Below the pieces are notes generated by a model. That model had not been told where the DNA came from, did not search any database, and saw only the letters and a list, made by a program, of their open reading frames with translations. Position numbers and translations under genes: made by a program. Of a stretch of DNA of 64,000 nucleotides, positions 37,801-48,451 are shown one piece after another (position 1 is the stretch's first letter; the number at the start of each line of letters is the position of its first letter). The stretch is from Akebia trifoliata (taxonomy: Eukaryota > Streptophyta > Magnoliopsida > Ranunculales > Lardizabalaceae). The stretch covers positions 9,870,679 through 9,934,678 of the forward strand of contig CM030705.1 of the NCBI GenBank assembly GCA_017979445.1, in the 5' to 3' direction.

Positions 37801-40800
37801 TTCATTAGAGTTCACCACTCCTCTTGGTTAACACCCTAATCAATTCGGCAGAATCATTTGGAAGCACAAGCCCAATGTCAACCAGATGAGGAGATCAAAT
37901 AACACTTCCTTCATAATTGAATTTGTTCTAACCTTCATATGATCATCAGCTCTACCAACTATTCTCCCACCATTTGGGTAATGTTATTTGTCCTTCTATC
38001 TGTTCATACTACCAATCATTAATCTCCTGATGTCATTTCGCACTTCTAGCATTGGTTGGCTTCTATTGTCTAAGATCCTTCTATGCCACTCTTCCCAAAG
38101 TCCTTAGCAAAGATTAAATGGATGGATCTTACCTTCAGGGTGAACATGCCGCTGGAACAACTAAAATCAGACCCCACTATCTCAAGGAAAGAAGCAACCA
38201 ATATTAAGAAAAATGGAAAGACCCGCATTCTCTTGCAAATCACAAATATTTAACGAATAAAGTTCTCCCAAAATTTCATCCAACAATAGAGTCTAAGAGA
38301 AAACCGCCACTCTAGGAGGAAAAACTTACCTGAAACCTTCTCAATATGAGACTGCTCTTGGAGAAGACTTGCAAGATATCATGGAAGGGAACTACCAATG
38401 TGTTCTCCATATGGTTGCCCACTCAACCTGAAACAAGCCCCTTTTTTGTTGAAGTGGAATGGGCTTTCTCGATGTCAAAATTATTTTTTAAGGTGAACTT
38501 AATTTATTTCTGGGGGACTTGATGATGTGGGCATGTATGGGGATTGTCAATGGTGTCTAGGGGGTGGCTTCACTGTCATACAATGCACTTTTGGAAGGAA
38601 AGTAGTCTTAAGGGTAAATAGGAAATGAAAAGATTGGGGAAATTCATCAATGATAATATGTTGATGGACGTTCCTTTATGGGTGTAGGTGTTGAGGGGAG
38701 GGGGGGGGGGGGGGGGAATCTATACCTGGTCCAATTGATGGGAAAATCTTATCGTATTGTATCTTGGTTGGATAGATTCCTAGTAGGCCACTTGTGGGAG
38801 GAACATTTTAGCTCGGCCATCTAGTTTAATATTCCTAATCCAACATCGGATTACCTTTTATTATATCTTGAAGCCGGATTGAAGATTGATAGATCTACTT
38901 TTTTTATATAGAGAATATGTGGCCTGCTTCACCAAAATTTTAATGAATTGGTGTATGAAAATCTTATCGTATCTTGGTTGGATAGATTCCTAATAGGCCA
39001 CTTGTGGGAGGAATATTTTATCTAGGCCATCTAAGTTGAATATTCCTAATCCAACATGGGATTACTTTTGCCCTTTAAGTATGGACGCCTAGCTATAAAT
39101 CCTTATAAATAATCTCTTTTGTTATCTTTTTGGAGGCTAATGAATAAAATCTAATTGTGGTTGTCTAAGCAATCTTGATGAGTGATTTCCAAACCCCAAA
39201 AGTGATTTCTAGGAACCCTAGAGTGATTCTAGGGCTTTTCTCTCCATTTTTCCTTCTTCTACCATTGGCAAGACACTTGTTGTTGGTTGATTTTGTTGCT
39301 ACATAAATCAGATTAACCAATTTTCATAGTCAATCCTGCATCAAAAGCTCTGTGGGATCTTATGATTGAGATGGTGAGTCGTAATTGATTTTTGGAATTC
39401 GAGGCATCTGTTGAAAGGAGTAAGATTATCTTGATAAAATTACGTTAGAAAGCATTTATCTACTTTTTATCCCACTTCTACATGCTTGTGAGTGTGGAAA
39501 TGCATATTGATAAATTATATCGTGTTTTTTTGTGAAATGTTGAGGATGGGAAGTGCAAGTTCCGTTCCATTTAGTCAAATAGAAATTAATTTGCTTATCA
39601 AAGAAGAATATGGACCTGGCTTTAGATTCTATTTATTTATGATGGAGGTGTCCAGACCTGTAGGCCCGATTGGCCTTTTAGAGCACCATATCTCGACCAA
39701 ATCCTCTGGGTATATGCAATACCCCCACAAATCACACATACCAGGTAAGTCAGGATAAATCCCAGTGGGTGGACAACGAGGGGGCTTGAAGGTTAAGTCT
39801 TATGTATTCTACCCTTGTAGGAAATTGATAGTGGAGGCTTGATGAGGACAGGGAGGGTTTATGGAATACTGTCATTCAGGCAAAATATGCATTTAATTTG
39901 CTTGGGTGGGAGAGTGGTGAGATGATATCTTCTTTTTGATGTAGTATGTGGAAGGGTATTCTTATGATTCTCCCGGAGTTCCAAGAAAGGGCAGGGTTTA
40001 AGGTGGGAAAAGGGAGCAGAGTTGGGTTTTGGGAGGACCGTTAATTATGGTTTGACGCCCCCTAAAGCCAAAATTTCAAATCTATTCTCAATTTTATCTA
40101 AGACAAGCGTGCCCGTTTAGAATCTAATCATTTAGGTTGGGGAAAGACTTATATTGGGATTTTTGAATTATAAGGAGCTTCAATGATTGGGAGGTAGAGT
40201 TGATATCTCGTCTTATTAGTGGCACCTCTTCCACTTCTATTTATCATGTGGAAGTAGAACATTGCATTTGGGTAAGTAATCAGGATGAAGTCTTCTATGT
40301 CAAATCTTTTTACCATGCCTCGTCCATTGTCCCCCTTTTTACCTTTCCTTTTAGACTTTTCTAGGGCCAAAGGTTCTGTCTAAGGTTTTTTTTTCTTGTG
40401 GTCGTCATCTTTGGGAAAAATTGTAACCATGGAAAATTTTATTGTTTAGGGCATGATCTCTGCAAATTTTTGTTGTTTGTAAAATGTCAATGGTGAATTT
40501 ATCGATCTCAATCATTTGCTAATTCAACGTGCTTTCACTCATGAGGCTTGGTCTCATTTCATTTTCCTATTCAATTTTCATTTGTACATTCCTAGTTCTA
40601 TAGCTTCCTTGATTCGTAGTTGACAGTCCTGTCTTTCGATCTAAGGATAGGATCCTTCGGAGTTTGATTCCTTTTGCCATGTGAATTTGGAAGGAGCCGA
40701 ATATCCGGGATTTTGAAGAAGAGCATCTCATTCAAGAAATCATCATATCCATTTCAAGGTTTTGGTTCTTTTAGTGTAAAGCTTTGTAGGATTTTGAGGG

Positions 40801-42360
40801 TCTAATTTTTTGAAGATTTTCATTTTAGGTGGGAGCTTCTCTATAAGGATCTTGACTGAGTTTTTTGTTTGGGCTCCCTTTCGGAGTTTTTGTGTGTTTG
40901 TTTTATTTTTCTTCTCTTGGCTAGTCTGCTCAATCTCCTATCTTTGACTCTGCATTTTAGCTCCTAATAAATTTTTTTATATCTACAAAAAAAGAAGAAC
41001 AAGATGTAAGCAAAATAGAAGAGTGCATGGAAAACTGAAATTGAATGATCACAACCACATCCACCTTTACATTTGTCTATCTCCATCCTAGCCAATATTT
41101 TAGATACCAATGTCTCTAAATAATAAAGATATTGGGCGTACAACATAATTCTATGGTATCAATTATAATACTCCCATACGTATGACTCTTGTTGTTGGGG
41201 ATGGATATTCATATTAGGCATGTGAGGGCTTAGCAAAAAAAAAAAATTAGGCATGTGAGGGGCTGTTAAGGACCCAGAAATATGTAAAGCACATGCTTAA
41301 ATGACACATGCTACTGACACTACGTTTAAACACCATTGTATATATATATATATACAATGGTGTTTAAACATAGTGTCAGTAGCATGTGTCATTTAAGCAT
41401 GTGCTTTACATATATGTATATGTGTATGTATGTATTTTTCTTTTTCTTCTGAAAGAACAAGAGGAAGAAACGAAAGGACATGGATTGACATAACAAGAGT
41501 GAATATGAACACAGAATTGAATAGAGGAAAAACGCTTGTTTAGCAGTCCCCAAATTTTTGGGATAAGGTTTTGGTGGTGGTGGTGATGATAAATTGTAAA
41601 TAAGATTATGATTGGATAATCATAATTTATTTATGCTAATGAATTAGTAGTTTGTAATTTGAGTCCTACCTACAGTCTGTCTACCCCTGATATTTTGGGA
41701 TTAGTTTCTGATGACGATGATGATAAGTCTGATATCAATGCAGTACCTGTGGCATTTTTATTTTTCTGGAAAATCTGATCTGATCAAGCTGTCTGTCACC
41801 TGAAGCTATACACATAATTCACTCATGCACGACTGTTGACATTTAGGATGAAGTAAGAAATCAAAGTTTTTCCCAATTTTTGGAAATTCTTACCTTTGGT
41901 TGTTGAGATTGTGAAAATCTCCAATTTTTTTTACTTTAATCCTCTGTATTGGTCAATGTAACAAAATTTTCCAACAAATACATATTAGATCACTGTTTTG
42001 TCCAACTTAGCGGGGTATTTTAACGTAGTTGAAAGCTTTTACATACTGAAGCATTCTGGTTTGTGTTATTGTGTTCATGTACAATGTTAGGATCTTAAAC
42101 AACTCATTATTTTTTACATGAAATAAATAATTTAGATTCTCTTACCTTGTTTTTTAACATCTTAATGGATTTTGATATGTGGACTGTGAAGTGAACCACC
42201 CAGTAGTGTGCCTGAAAGAGAGCAAGATGCTGAAAGAAGGCAACCACCAAATGGCTTATCGCAGAGACGTGTAATGTTCACAATTGCAATAACGGGCATT
42301 GCTGTTCTACTTGGATCAATCTTCTTCCAGAAAAAAGCTGATAGCAATCATCTGCAGTAG
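34861..42360 (+). CDS. TRAF-type zinc-finger protein with C-terminal membrane segment
   Basis: Small Cys/His-rich protein resembling the plant TRAF-type zinc-finger (XAF1-like) family; molecular role unknown to me. Exons 34861-34904, 35260-35395, 36743-36880, 36983-37104 and 42192-42360 (202 aa) join in frame with GT-AG introns. Four finger-like units are seen in order: CSHCDRSIPSSNIDLHYAHC, then CKVCGDMVPRKHAEEHYLNT, then CSLCSETVQREILALHKGEN with CEYCEFPL, then CGNRTEYCHLCSRYIRL. The C-terminus RRVMFTIAITGIAVLLGSIFF is one hydrophobic helix just before the end, suggesting tail anchoring (inference). The start ATG follows TTCTAGGGTTTC. Intron 4 is 5.1 kb with LINE relics. The tail of exon 5 and the 3' flank are duplicated at 44.4 kb. 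A 24-base G run begins 20 bases after the stop. Confidence 0.88.
36364..36732 (+). repeat. three near-identical 123-bp tandem units in intron 2
   Basis: Each unit starts GTGGGATTCCATAGTAAGAG at 36364, 36487 and 36610; the units look identical except for single bases near their ends. 123 is a multiple of 3, so a minus-strand open frame of 193 codons runs through the repeats; that frame is a by-product. The last unit ends 10 bases before the exon 3 splice acceptor AG (36741-36742). Confidence 0.95.
37105..38697 (+). other. first part of zinc-finger intron 4; unassigned
   Basis: AT-rich to about 37480, then a more GC-balanced stretch (37520-38560) that looks like old transposon sequence but gives no recognisable protein in any frame by eye. 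Confidence 0.4.
38741..39075 (+). repeat. direct repeat of about 115 bp, LTR-like context
   Basis: GAAAATCTTATCGTAT...AATCCAACATCGGATTAC at 38741-38870 recurs at 38957-39070 with few changes, including CTAGTAGGCCACTTGTGGGA / CTAATAGGCCACTTGTGGGA. A TATAAATCC stretch and an AATAAA signal follow, as in LTR or promoter-like DNA. A run of about 18 G lies just before (38698-38717). Confidence 0.55.
39480..40985 (+). mobile_element. LINE-1-type relic, 3' part
   Basis: In broken plus-strand frames I can read RVGFWEDR with a following stop, then SFNDWEVELISRLISG and VYVKSF-like text. These match the order of the region between reverse transcriptase and the zf-RVT domain of plant L1 ORF2 (fxVGxGxxxxFWEDxW ... 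DWExExxxxL). A later segment, IWKEPNIRDFEEE, matches the usual WxxRNxRxFE block. Several stops show it is dead. The 3' end is AT-rich at about 40985. A second copy of its last 450 bp lies at 43561-43995. Confidence 0.75.
41280..41413. repeat. near-perfect palindrome, arms about 60 bp
   Basis: Left arm ATATGTAAAGCACATGCTTA... and right arm ...TAAGCATGTGCTTTACATAT pair along their length with one clear mismatch. The turn is a (TA)n run flanked by CCATTGTA and TACAATGG. Located in intron 4 of the zinc-finger gene. The homologous place at 44170-44225 has only the left arm. Confidence 0.9.
41448..41600 (+). mobile_element. RTE-type LINE 3' end
   Basis: GGACATGGATTGACATAACA, then GCTTGTTTAGCAGTCCCCAA, then TTTTTGGGATAAGG and a GGT-rich tail. 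This is the usual 3' terminus of plant RTE-type LINEs. It is closely similar to 48830-48960. Confidence 0.65.
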
Positions 42361-43164
42361 CAAACTTGAATTTTGTTTTGGGGGGGGGGGGGGGGGGGGG
42401 GGGGATATTTAGTCCTTGATTCAAGTAATATGTATTCTATTTCTATGTATGTGGATGCGAGACTATCTGAAGCCATAGGTTTGACCATATTAAATTGGTT
42501 GAGGTCATGTAAAATGGAAACAATAAACATACAGGTCCCTCCAAACCCCGCATAAAGAAAACCTGATGAGCTTCGGTCCTTTTTTTCTACCCTATAGATA
42601 ATGTGGTTTATTTCTTCAGTGTTGGCTCATGGCTGGTTGGGGCTGTATTGGATGAGATCATGGACTCAAAGGTGCAAATGGGCTTGAGCCGAAGACATTT
42701 CATTCAACAATACAGTCCCGGGCAAACTTAACTTGGCGATTGCAGTCAAGAGTAGTGATCACACGGTGGGATCACATGTTAGTATGCCATGGACGAACAC
42801 TTATTGTCAGGGCATTATATATAAATATATATAGACATATATAGGGCCGCCATTAAGATCCAATGTTTTATCCCATGTGTTATGTAAACATAGAGATTAT
42901 AGTCACCAAAAATCAGTCAATTCCGAAACTTCTAACCCCAATTTACAAAACATGTTGGATCACAATCCTGCCCCATAAATATAAAAGAAAAATGCTGAAC
43001 TGACTCACTACATAGCACTCACGTGTGCACAGAACCATTGATTTTTTTCTCTTGTATCTCACGTGTGCACAGAACCATTGATTTTTTTTTTCTCTTGTAT
43101 CTTGAGAAAAAAATTCTATGGTTTTATGGACATGGAAAAACAAAAAAAGAAGCATTTCTGTTTA
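42361..43164 (+). other. 3' flank of zinc-finger gene; MITE fragments
   Basis: The 3' untranslated region probably extends to 42550-42740, the part copied at 44445-44735. At 42850-42960 lies a fragment of the hairpin family seen at 48.96 and 58.8-60 kb (CACCAAAAATCAGTC, AACTTCTAACCCC). At 43018-43100 a 40-bp unit, CTCACGTGTGCACAGAACCA plus TTGATTTTTT(T)CTCTTG, occurs twice in tandem; it is the core of the foldback MITE family. Confidence 0.6.
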
Positions 43165-43560
43165 GTGTGTGCATGACACTTTTCATTTCTTGAATTCATT
43201 CATCTCTCTTTCTCTACATCAAGAAAAGTCATGATCATGTCCTACAACTTTTCCAATTCCATTCCCATCTAAAAACACCCATGTCCTCTTTCTTTTCTTC
43301 TTCTTTCTTGTTCCTTATGCTCACTCACTTTTCTTCCAAATATGTCGATTTGATCCCAATACCACCGACATTCTCTCTAAGGGTGATGTGCCGCTATTGA
43401 ATTCAATAAAGTCAATTTCTTATTTAGATTTGGTTGAGCTACCTATGCTGAAAGTGTGCACTTTTGATACGCTGCCAGTGGAAAGCAGTCAGACTTTGCC
43501 CCAAATTTCTCATTCATTATTGACACCCATGGTGCTTCCTCATACGGTCATGGGTTTGCA
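43165..43560 (+). pseudogene. 5' fragment of L-type lectin receptor kinase gene
   Basis: The sequence parallels 50140-50540. Both contain ACACCCATGTCCT, TCACTCACTTTTCTTC, TCGATTTGATCCCAATAC, GAGCTACCTATGCT and TCTCATTCATTATTGACACC in the same order. The reading frame is broken by indels (a stop follows within a few codons of the matching ATG at 43237). Similarity stops at about 43555-43560, where the DNA switches to LINE-like sequence, so it is truncated in the lectin domain. Confidence 0.85.
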
Positions 43561-44735
43561 TTCAATGTCCTTTCACTCATGGGGTTTGGTTTCATTTCAT
43601 TCTCCTATTCAATCATCATTGGTACTTTCCTAATTATATAACTTCCTTGGTTCATTGTTTATAGACAGATGGGTAGTATCACGTGTTGGGGAATTTGGGA
43701 GGAGTGGAATAGATCGGTTTTTTAAGGAAAGGAATATCCCATTCAATAAGTCATCATTTCCATTTGAGTTTTTTTTAAAAAAAAGCTTTTAAGGATTTTG
43801 AGAGTTTTTTTTATCTTTCCATGAAGATTTTCTCTTTAGGTGTGAGCTTGACTGAATTTGCACTTGGTCTCCCTTTTGTAGTTATTGAGTGTTTGTTTTC
43901 ATTTTTCCTCTTTAGGCTAGTCTGCTGGACCTCCTATCTTTTTCTCTTCATTTGAACTTCTAATAAATTTTTTCTATATCTATAAAAAGAGAAGGAAAAG
44001 ATATAGTTGTCTCCATCCTAGCCAATATTCTATATACCAACGCCTTAAATAATTAAGGTACTGGGCATACAACATGATGCCATGGTACCAATTATAATTA
44101 TCCCATACGAACGACTCTTATTGCTGGGAATGGACATCCACATTAGACATATGAGGGCCTCTTAAGGGTACAAAAATACATAAAGCATATGCTTAAATAA
44201 TGCATGCTAGTCACAATGCATTCAAATATCTGCTACTATTGCCCCCACAAATATTATTTTTCACTCATAGTTGTCCTCACAAAAAATTTTCTACTCTTGG
44301 TTGCTCCCACATGGGCGAAATCCTGGCTCCGCCCGTTTGTATTAGAGATAAAATCATAAATGACTGGAAAGAAATATACATTAGAGGTGGACCAATCCTC
44401 TTCCAGAAAAAACTGATAGCAATCAACTGCACTAGCAAACCTTGAATTATGTGGTTAAGTGATACGTATTCTACGTGAAACTATTTGAAGCCATAAGTTA
44501 GATCGTACGTATTAAATTCATCGAGGTCATGTAAAATAGAAACAATAAACAAAGGGCTCTCCCCTCAAGAAAGAAAACCTTATGAGTTTCGGACCATATT
44601 TTTTTTTCCATTAGATAATGTGATTTATTTCTTCAGCTTTGGCTGGACGAGGCTGTATTGGATGTATCAGGGACTCAAAGGTGAAAGTTTGTTTGAGCCA
44701 AAGACAAGCATCACTTAACAATACTGTCCCTAGTA
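43561..44735 (+). repeat. second copy of the 40.53-42.74 kb segment
   Basis: From CTTTCACTCATGGGG onward the order follows 40525-42740: LINE tail, ATCCTAGCCAATATT(T/C)TA block, ATGAGGGC, the left palindrome arm, then CTTCCAGAAAAAACTGATAG (zinc-finger exon 5 end) and the 3' flank TTTATTTCTTCAG...GGCTGTATTGGATG. About 900 bp between the palindrome centre and exon 5 is missing and a hAT-like fragment (44230-44337, ending CCTGGCTCCGCCCG) lies there instead. The exon remnant is not a gene. Confidence 0.85.
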
Positions 44736-44737
44736 AT

Positions 44738-45066
44738 AGCTCATAAATCTGCCGCTGCTATCTATCACAATAGCTCATAAATCCTTTAATTTTGAAAATT
44801 CTTGTGCCCCCACTGTAAATCCACCCGTGATCGGTGCAGTGTTGGATTAGAACAGCTCTTTTTTATTTTGTTTTGAAAGGTATAAGATGTATTATACATT
44901 AATAATTGGAAAGCAGATGGTAGAGTTGACCATTGAGCAGCAAATACTAATAAATTATTGTGCCTCATTCTATCTAAATAATCTACATTCGAAGAAAACT
45001 CCTTAAATGCATTGAACATGATGCGTCACCCAATTCTCTATCTAAGGCTGTTGACTTTTTATTTTA
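44738..45066 (+). repeat. hAT-like end and duplicate D1
   Basis: 44738-44832 ends CTGTAAATCCACCCGTG, a hAT-like terminus. 44835-45066 is one copy of a duplicated segment whose other copy lies at 49120-49515 (both contain GGTAGAGTTGACCAT, TTATTGTGCCTC, GAAGAAAACTCCTT / AAAGAAAACTCCTT, GGCTGTTGACT). The site where M6 sits in the other copy is empty here (CTATCTAAATAATCTAC). Confidence 0.75.
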
Positions 45067-45201
45067 GACTACCGACAAACTGATGTGGTTGGCGTGGCAT
45101 GTGTGCACAGAACCATAGATATTTTTTTCTTATGTATCCCGAAGACAAAGATCTATGATTTTTGCACATGCCACGTCAACTGCGTCGATTTATCACGACT
45201 C
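45067..45201. mobile_element. Mutator-type foldback MITE (copy M5)
   Basis: Exact 9-bp flanking duplication TTTATTTTA (45058-45066 and 45202-45210). Core GTGTGCACAGAACCATAGAT followed by a T-rich stretch; arms pair (TTGGCGTGGCATGTG against CACATGCCACGTCAA). The second duplicate (49.5 kb) lacks this insertion. Confidence 0.85.
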
Positions 45202-45273
45202 TTTATTTTATGTTGAGTTGTGATAACCTGTCGCTCTTTTTTCAGATCCTTTGCATCCGGGGAACACAAGAGA

Positions 45274-45496
45274 AGAGTAATGATTTACTGACTCCCCCAC
45301 GTTGCATACTCAAAATACTCTCCTGATGTGGCATGTGCTAGAACCATAGATCTTTTTTTGCCTCATGATACACAACTACAAATATTTATGGGGATGTGCA
45401 GATGTGTATCCCAAGGCAAAAATCTATGGTAGCACATGCCATGTCAGGAGAGTAATTTGAGTATGCCACATGGGGGGAGTCAGATTATCACGACTC
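45274..45496. mobile_element. Mutator-type foldback MITE (copy M4)
   Basis: Flanks CACAAGAGA (45265-45273) and CACAAGAAA (45497-45505). Arms pair over about 90 bp, for example CTCTCCTGATGTGGCATGTG against CACATGCCATGTCAGGAGAG. Core AGAACCATAGATCTTTTTTT. Confidence 0.82.
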
Positions 45497-45528
45497 CACA
45501 AGAAAAAGATCTATGATTTTGTAACCTC

Positions 45529-45754
45529 CCTTCAATTTTTGACCCCACAGAACTTTGAGACATTCTTATATTTTCAACTAATTACATGTCCCATTTGTCC
45601 CCATTCCCTCACCTCTCTCCCCATTTGCCCTTACACCCTCACCTCCCTCCAATTTTCGCCCCCACAGAATTTTGAGACACCCCTATATTTTCAACTAATT
45701 ACATGCCCCATTTGTCCCCATTCCCTCACTTCTTCAATTTTTTGTTGATGACAT
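45529..45754 (+). repeat. tandem 95-bp repeat, copy 1 of a larger duplicated segment
   Basis: CCCCACAGAACTTTGAGACA...CATTTGTCCCCATTCCCTCA occurs at 45541-45625 and 45660-45728 (CAGAATTTTGAGACA form), and again at 47622-47695. The segment is continued after the inserted LTR-like element at 47066. Confidence 0.75.
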
Positions 45755-47065
45755 TGTTTTAATCGATTGTAAAGCTTGCTATAGAGATGCAGAGATAGAG
45801 ATTTAAGAGATGGACTTTGGTAAGTTGAATTCGTTCCACAGGGACATTGAAGATTCAAAATCTCATTCGGATAAAAAGGCCAAAACAGAATTAGCAACAG
45901 ATTTTTCTTAAAAACAAAATTGATTTGTTTAAAAACAGAGATGAGAGTAGCAACTAATTTGTAAGTGAAATTGAAACTGAAAAGAAAGATTGAAAATCTA
46001 AGAGAGAGAGATTAGAGAAGTCAAGTAGGCTTTTGCAATGAATCCATAACGTAGATAAATTCTAAATACAACTCAATCCATGGAGCAAGTCATTGCTCAT
46101 GGATCGGATGGTGGAACAATTAAATCCTTGAAAGTAATTAAAAGATAATCATGAAAACACTAGCATGATTGAGATTGCCCAACTTATCTTCTGATTTTTC
46201 ACAGAGCATAGCCATTCTTGAACTTATCTAAGTAATGGCTATCTAAGTTGGATCAGAATTATAAGCTGGATTACCTTAATCAGAATAAAATTTTCAAAAT
46301 TAAAACATGTAAGCAAAGCAAGAATTTAAATCTACACTAGAGGGATTAATTTGCTCTGGCTTCTTTAACTTCTCTAATGAGAAATTAGCCAATCATCGCA
46401 GGAATTAAAATTGCAGAAATTAATAAAAGATCAAAGAACATGGGTGAAGAAGATGATGATCGATCCGAAATTCTTCTTTTATAGCTCTCCCAAAAATTAC
46501 ACAAACAATGAATGGTTCACTCTTGATGTTCTCACTACACTCAAGATCTCACCCAAAGGAAAATTACAGAGAATAAAAGAAGATTAAAGAGAGGAAAAAC
46601 TAAAAATTAGAGAAGAAGAGAGCCAAGAGAAGACTCATTCTCTAAAATCAACCCTCCAATTTATAACATTCGTATTCGGGTAATCGGGTCAACTTTTCGG
46701 ATGATTCGCTTCGAACGACCCATTCAGTTACAACCACCGAAGCAATTGGAAGCTTCTGTGAAAATCTCGAGGACAAATTCCTCGAAATGACCGCGACGCG
46801 GTCATGCCTAGCCGCGGCGCGGTGACGTGGCAGCCAAATCCTTCGAGGTTTTTCTGGATGCTTCCTTTCGGCTCGTGTATTGTAACCGTAATTGTTTCGC
46901 GATTTGATAACTTCCACGTGCGCTACAATTAACAATAATATATCATTAGTTCTATTAATTTGGATAAATAAAATAATTTTGCAATTATTTAAAGGAACTA
47001 ACATTTATGCAATGGTAATCTTAGTGTAATTACGGTCTCAAAATCGAATAATTGGGACCTTATCA
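45755..47065. mobile_element. solo-LTR-like insertion, 1.31 kb
   Basis: Begins TGTTTTAATCGATTG and ends GGGACCTTATCA, so it has TG...CA ends. Joining the flanks GATGACAT and TGTCTCTTGC gives exactly the uninterrupted order of the second duplicate (CATGACATTGTCTCTTGAC at about 47714). It includes GTTCCACAGGGACATTG, an element of dispersed plant repeats, an AG-rich region at 45995-46020 and a GC-rich island (46770-46850). A 118-codon minus-strand frame inside (47004-46648) is arginine-rich and unrecognised. No target-site duplication is seen. Confidence 0.6.
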
Positions 47066-47230
47066 TGTCTCTTGCTGGGACTTCTCAAATATTAATTGGA
47101 AATGGCTTAAATATCATTTTCTTCAACTTCTAACTAAAAACCTCTTAATTTCTTCCTAAAGTCATTCATCTTTAATATACAACTAACCATAGTTTGCCCC
47201 ACTACAGGAAAATCCTGGCTCTACCCCTGT
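47066..47230 (+). repeat. rest of duplicated segment, copy 1
   Basis: GGACTTCTCAAATATTAATT ... ATAGTTTGCCCC...GAAAATCCTGGCTCTACCCC matches 47722-47884 nearly base for base. It ends in a hAT-like terminus. Confidence 0.75.
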
Positions 47231-47604
47231 CTTTATCTTATTAATATTTTATAAGCTTCACCAGAATACTTTTTTAATTAATTGGATAATTCGAATCAAA
47301 CCACACATCCAAAAATGCATTCAATGTCTTGGATTATAAGTCACAATCCACCTATGGACAATTACATCACTTTCATTTTTCATTTTATTATTTTTGAAAA
47401 CGTTAGATTCCAACTCTTCCATCAAACAAACAATTGAGATAAGATGAATAACGAATATTTCCTAAAAATCAATACTGATCGCCTAGGAACCAATACAATT
47501 TTTTTTCTTCTAGAGGTACATTTTTCTTGAACACCTATATCATCTCAACCGTCTGTTTGACGGGAGAGCCTCAACGTGAGGCTAAACTTTTATTTGAAAC
47601 TATA

Positions 47605-47884
47605 AATAACATGCCCCATTTGTCCCCATAAAACTTTGAGACACCCCTATATTTTCAACTAATTACATGCCCCATTTATCCCCACTCCCTCACCTCTTCA
47701 ATTTTTTTGTTCATGACATTGTCTCTTGACTAGGACTTCTCAAATATTAATTGGAAATGACTTAGATATCATTTTTTTCAACTTCTAACTAAAAACCTCT
47801 TAATTTCTCCCTAAAATCATTTATCTTCACTATACAACTACGCATAGTTTGCCCCCACTATAAGAAAATCCTAGCTCCGCCCCT
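47605..47884 (+). repeat. duplicated segment, copy 2 (uninterrupted)
   Basis: Runs from ACATGCCCCATTTGTCCCCA through CATGACATTGTCTCTTGACT to GAAAATCCTAGCTCCGCCCC without the 1.31-kb insert. Confidence 0.75.
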
Positions 47885-47959
47885 GTGCACAACATGTTCC
47901 TTTACGGACCGATTCCAAACCATGATGTCGACTAGATAGACCACCACAAATCAATCAAC

Positions 47960-48062
47960 GTAAAGGTAGATTATACAAGTTTTGAACCTAGGTCATGGGA
48001 TCAACTCCCCACACGTCTTACCAACTTAGCTAAGTTGGCACCTTCAGGTCCCTTGATGTATG
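47960..48062 (-). mobile_element. tRNA-derived SINE fragment
   Basis: On the minus strand, GGTGCCAACTTAGCTAAGTT with GGTAAGACG corresponds to an A box, then CATGACCTAGGTTCAAAACT to a B box. The spacing is as in the other copies. Confidence 0.6.
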
Positions 48063-48451
48063 CCATTTGCATATGACATAGTATTAGTCAACAAGGTTAG
48101 TGAGGGAATCGATACAACTTATAACTTTGGAGAGCTGGTTTGGAGTGCAAAGAGTAAAGATTAATTACAGCCATGGTAGTTTAAGGGCTAGTAAAAATAA
48201 GGAGTGACGATTTTTGGATCTATTGTACATAAGTACGGAGAGATTTGTGGGGGATGTTGTCATTAAAGTTAAAGTTAGATGGTTAAAATGGACGTTTACT
48301 CTTGGATTGCAATGCGACTGACACTGCCTAATCAAACTAAAAGGGAAATTCTGTGAGACTATAAAACAAGTTAAGCTCTATAGATCTTAATGTTGGGGTA
48401 TAAAAATACAACATTTCAATGGATTGTGTGTGGCAGACGGATGGATTTACA

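Noticed and set aside
46648..47004. 118-codon arginine-rich minus-strand frame
   Set aside because: It lies inside the LTR-like insertion and its content reflects the GC-rich island. I see no recognised domain.
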